Below, in pieces: positions 61,266 through 64,000 of a DNA stretch of 64,000 nt. The notes beneath the pieces were generated by a model, which was not told the origin of the DNA, searched no databases, and saw nothing but the letters and a program-made list of their open reading frames with translations. Origin of the DNA: Gilliamella apicola (GTDB lineage: Bacteria; Pseudomonadota; Gammaproteobacteria; Enterobacterales; Orbaceae); contig NZ_QGLP01000004.1 of assembly GCF_003202915.1 (NCBI RefSeq), positions 62,001 through 126,000 on the forward strand, given 5' to 3'. The position numbers and the translations under genes are program-made. Each line of letters starts with the position of its first letter. The stretch's first letter is position 1.

Positions 61266-63701
61266 ATGAAGACAAAACAAACTAAACAAATGATTATGCC
61301 TATTTTACCATTGCGTGACGTCGTTGTATTTCCACATATGGTAATTCCTCTCTTTGTTGGTCGTAATAAATCAATCCGTTGTTTGGAAAGTGCAATGGAG
61401 ATGGATAAACAAGTTTTTCTTGTAACACAAAAATACCCTTCACAAGATGAACCTGATGTCGAAGATTTGTATGAAGTAGGAACTGTAGCCAATGTTTTAC
61501 AATTACTTCAATTACCAGATGGTACAGTAAAGGTTCTCGTTGAAGGTGTTGCCCGCGCTAAAATAGTTGATATTCTTGAACGAAAGGAAGACGATTTTTT
61601 AATCGCAAACATCAAACCGCTTAAAGAATTGAAAAAGGATGATAAAGTTAACCAAGCAATGATAAGGGTACTATTATCAAACTTTGATGATTATGCCAAA
61701 CTTAATAAAAAGGTGACCCAAGAGGTTGTTGATTCAATTCATTTAATTAAAGAACCATCACAATTAGCCGATTCTATTGCCGCAACATTATTTATAAAAG
61801 TTGAACAAAAACAAGAAATTTTAGTTAGTTCTGATTTAGAAAAGCGTATTGAATTGCTTATTTCATTAATGGAATCAGAAATTGATCTGTTGCAAGTTGA
61901 AAAAAATATTCGTCAACGCGTGAAACAACAAATGGAAAAAGCGCAAAAGGAATATTATCTCAATGAACAAATTAAGGCGATTCATAAAGAATTAGGGGAT
62001 ATCGATAATAAACTTGACGAATATGAAGAGTTAAATTTAAAAATTACTAAGGCGAAAATGCCAAAAGAGGCCAAGGAAAAAACATTATCTGAGCTTAATA
62101 AACTTAAAATGATGCCTACTATGTCTGCCGAAGCGACAGTCGTTCGTGGATACATTGATTGGATGTTACAGGTTCCATGGCATAAACGCAGTAAAGTAAA
62201 AAAAGACATTCATGATGCGCAAAAAGTTTTAGATCAAGACCATTATGGTCTTGATCGGGTTAAAGATCGAATTCTAGAATATTTGGCGGTACAAGGGCGA
62301 GTTAATAAAGTCAAAGGTCCAATTCTATGTTTAGTAGGCCCTCCGGGAGTGGGTAAAACGTCATTAGGACAATCAATTGCTAAAGCGACAGGAAGAGAAT
62401 ATGTTCGTATGGCATTAGGTGGAGTCCGTGATGAAGCTGAAATTCGCGGGCATCGTAGAACCTATATTGGTTCAATGCCAGGTAAATTAATCCAACGTTT
62501 GGTTAAAGTTGGTGTTAAAAATCCTCTGTTTTTGTTAGATGAAATCGATAAAATGGCTTCAGATATGCGTGGCGATCCGGCTTCTGCGTTATTAGAAGTT
62601 CTTGACCCTGAGCAAAATAGTGCATTTAGTGACCATTATCTAGAGGTCGATTATGATTTATCGGATGTTATGTTTGTAGCAACCGCTAATTCAATGAATA
62701 TTCCTGCCCCATTACTTGATAGAATGGAAGTAATTCGTCTATCCGGTTATACCGAAGATGAAAAGTTGAATATTGCTAAACAACATTTGATTTCTAAACA
62801 GATTGCTAATAATGGCTTAAAAGCAAATGAAATTATCATTGATGACTCAGCTATCATTAGCATTATTCGCTATTATACGCGTGAAGCAGGTGTACGAAGC
62901 TTAGAAAGAGAAATAGCCAAAATTTGTCGTAAGGTTGTCAAACAGCTAGCTTTAAACAGCCGTTTAAGAAAAATAAGTGTAACACAAGATAATCTAAAAG
63001 ATTATTTGGGTATACCACGTTTTGATTATGGAAAATCTGAAAGTGAGAATCGGATTGGCCAAGTAAATGGTTTGGCGTGGACTGAAGTTGGCGGTGATCT
63101 GCTAACGATTGAGTCAATGAGTGTTATTGGTAAAGGTAAGTTAACTTATACCGGCTCATTAGGTGACGTGATGCAAGAATCCATTCAAACCGCACTTACA
63201 GTTGTTCGTTCACGAGCTGAAAAATTAGGAATTAATAACGACTTTTATGAAAAACGTGATATACATGTACATGTTCCTGATGGTGCAACACCTAAAGATG
63301 GTCCGAGTGCAGGTATCGCCATGTGTACCTCATTGGTTTCAACTTTAACTGGTAATCCTGTGCGTTCCGATGTTGCCATGACTGGCGAAATTACTTTACG
63401 AGGCGAAGTCTTACCAATTGGTGGATTAAAAGAGAAATTATTGGCTGCTCACCGCGGTGGCATTAAAACAGCCATAATTCCGATTGATAATGTAAAAGAC
63501 CTCGAAGAAATTCCGGAAAATGTTAAATCTGAAATTGATATCAGACCGGTGAAATGGATAGATGAGGTCTTGACAATTGCTTTGCAAAATAACCCATTTG
63601 GTATTGAAGCAGTTAAGCAAAACGTAAAAATAGCGCCACCGGTTAAAAAAACGGTTAAAAAGATCAAAGATACAGCTAATGTTTCAACTCGATTGAATTA
63701 G
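61266..63701 (+). CDS. lon: ATP-dependent Lon protease
   Basis: 811 residues from the ATG at 61266 (GAGAGAAC before it); an in-frame TTG 21 bp upstream is rejected. The N-terminal substrate domain starts [26 protein letters not shown]+ Walker A is [11 protein letters not shown], and the proteolytic Ser lies in [10 protein letters not shown], with the Lys further on ([12 protein letters not shown]). It degrades damaged and regulatory proteins. Driven by the sigma-32 promoter just upstream. Confidence 0.98.
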   Translation: MKTKQTKQMIMPILPLRDVVVFPHMVIPLFVGRNKSIRCLESAMEMDKQVFLVTQKYPSQDEPDVEDLYEVGTVANVLQLLQLPDGTVKVLVEGVARAKIVDILERKEDDFLIANIKPLKELKKDDKVNQAMIRVLLSNFDDYAKLNKKVTQEVVDSIHLIKEPSQLADSIAATLFIKVEQKQEILVSSDLEKRIELLISLMESEIDLLQVEKNIRQRVKQQMEKAQKEYYLNEQIKAIHKELGDIDNKLDEYEELNLKITKAKMPKEAKEKTLSELNKLKMMPTMSAEATVVRGYIDWMLQVPWHKRSKVKKDIHDAQKVLDQDHYGLDRVKDRILEYLAVQGRVNKVKGPILCLVGPPGVGKTSLGQSIAKATGREYVRMALGGVRDEAEIRGHRRTYIGSMPGKLIQRLVKVGVKNPLFLLDEIDKMASDMRGDPASALLEVLDPEQNSAFSDHYLEVDYDLSDVMFVATANSMNIPAPLLDRMEVIRLSGYTEDEKLNIAKQHLISKQIANNGLKANEIIIDDSAIISIIRYYTREAGVRSLEREIAKICRKVVKQLALNSRLRKISVTQDNLKDYLGIPRFDYGKSESENRIGQVNGLAWTEVGGDLLTIESMSVIGKGKLTYTGSLGDVMQESIQTALTVVRSRAEKLGINNDFYEKRDIHVHVPDGATPKDGPSAGIAMCTSLVSTLTGNPVRSDVAMTGEITLRGEVLPIGGLKEKLLAAHRGGIKTAIIPIDNVKDLEEIPENVKSEIDIRPVKWIDEVLTIALQNNPFGIEAVKQNVKIAPPVKKTVKKIKDTANVSTRLN

Positions 63702-63711
63702 ATCAAACAAT

Positions 63712-63741
63712 AAAAAGCCAACCTTGAGTTGGCTTTTTTTA
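63712..63741 (+). terminator. Rho-independent terminator after lon
   Basis: AAAAAGCCAAC, a short loop, GTTGGC, then eight T. It starts 11 bp after the lon stop. Confidence 0.92.
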
Positions 63742-63827
63742 TAGACTTTTAATTAGATAATAGCCAATTTAGGCAAATATGCTATACTTGCGAAATTCAA
63801 TTTCAGGTGTATGGAGAATGGCGAGCT

Positions 63828-64000
63828 ATGATGGAAACAATTAGAACTGCGGCGAACAGTCTTGTTGTTAAAATAATCTTTGCAATTATTATTTTATGTT
63901 TTATTTTTACTGGTGTTGGCTTTATGGGCTTTGGTGGTGGTAATGCTGCTACTGATGAGCAATTATATATTGCAAAAGTAGACGGCAAGGGTATCAGTCG
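63828..64000 (+). CDS. ppiD: Periplasmic folding chaperone PpiD (N-terminal part, cut by window edge)
   Basis: The first 57 codons are in the window. MMETIRTAANSLVVKIIFAI, then a membrane helix and GFMGFGGGNAATDEQLYIAKVDGKGIS, matches the PpiD start (MMDSLRTAANSLVLKIIFGI). PpiD is an inner-membrane anchored SurA-like chaperone near the Sec translocon. A second ATG at 63831 is possible. hupB, which separates lon and ppiD in E. coli, is missing. Confidence 0.93.
   Translation, partial: MMETIRTAANSLVVKIIFAIIILCFIFTGVGFMGFGGGNAATDEQLYIAKVDGKGIS

Overview
The window is very AT-rich gammaproteobacterial chromosome. Backbone proteins (AccD, FolC, PurF, CRP, BamA, ClpX, Lon) look enterobacterial/pasteurellacean-like. 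The low GC, the fragmented E. coli-like synteny blocks, the type I-E CRISPR system and the intimin-like adhesin together suggest an Orbaceae member (Gilliamella/Frischella-like insect-gut symbiont). That assignment is an inference from gene content; no database search was possible.

Layout. (1) 1-5.8 kb, minus strand: the urea ABC transporter urtABCDE runs into a urease accessory gene (ureD, cut by the window edge), behind a good sigma-54 type promoter. (2) 6.1-6.9 kb: a ClbS/DfsB-like protein and a small helix-hairpin-helix protein, preceded by a perfect 12-bp inverted repeat. (3) 6.9-10.5 kb, minus strand: CRISPR array 1 (12 repeats), its leader, and cas3. (4) 10.9-16.7 kb: yejABEF peptide/microcin C-type importer. 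(5) 16.7-19.2 kb: an unknown secreted protein, orphan fumarate reductase anchor genes frdC/frdD without frdA/frdB, and an unknown membrane protein. (6) 19.6-27.5 kb, plus strand: casA-casB-cas7-cas5-cas6e-cas1-cas2 followed by CRISPR array 2 (30 repeats plus a decayed one), then a relict leader-like sequence. The type I-E system is therefore split: cas3 and array 1 lie about 9 kb away from Cascade and array 2, in the opposite direction, with unrelated genes between. (7) 27.8-32.8 kb, minus strand: a fructose-family PTS operon with a PRD/EIIA regulator and a GatZ/KbaZ-like protein.

(8) 33.2-45.4 kb is mainly housekeeping: tmk-holB, a peptidoglycan O-acetylation module (MBOAT patA, SGNH patB, ape1 esterase), pyrF-yciH, tmaR (minus), and accD-folC-dedD-cvpA-purF. 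(9) 45.8-49.7 kb: an inverse autotransporter (intimin/SinH type) with a secreted SinI-like partner. (10) 49.8-64 kb: yheU, crp, uppS-cdsA-rseP-bamA-skp-lpxD, then tig-clpP-clpX-lon and the start of ppiD. Relative to E. coli, fabZ-lpxA do not follow lpxD and hupB is absent between lon and ppiD. lon has a textbook sigma-32 promoter.

The genes suggest a host-associated lifestyle: urea scavenging, surface adhesion, lysozyme resistance by muramate O-acetylation, possible protection from a genotoxin, and CRISPR immunity with two arrays of different repeat sequence whose stems differ by a compensatory base pair. No rRNA, tRNA or insertion sequence was recognised.
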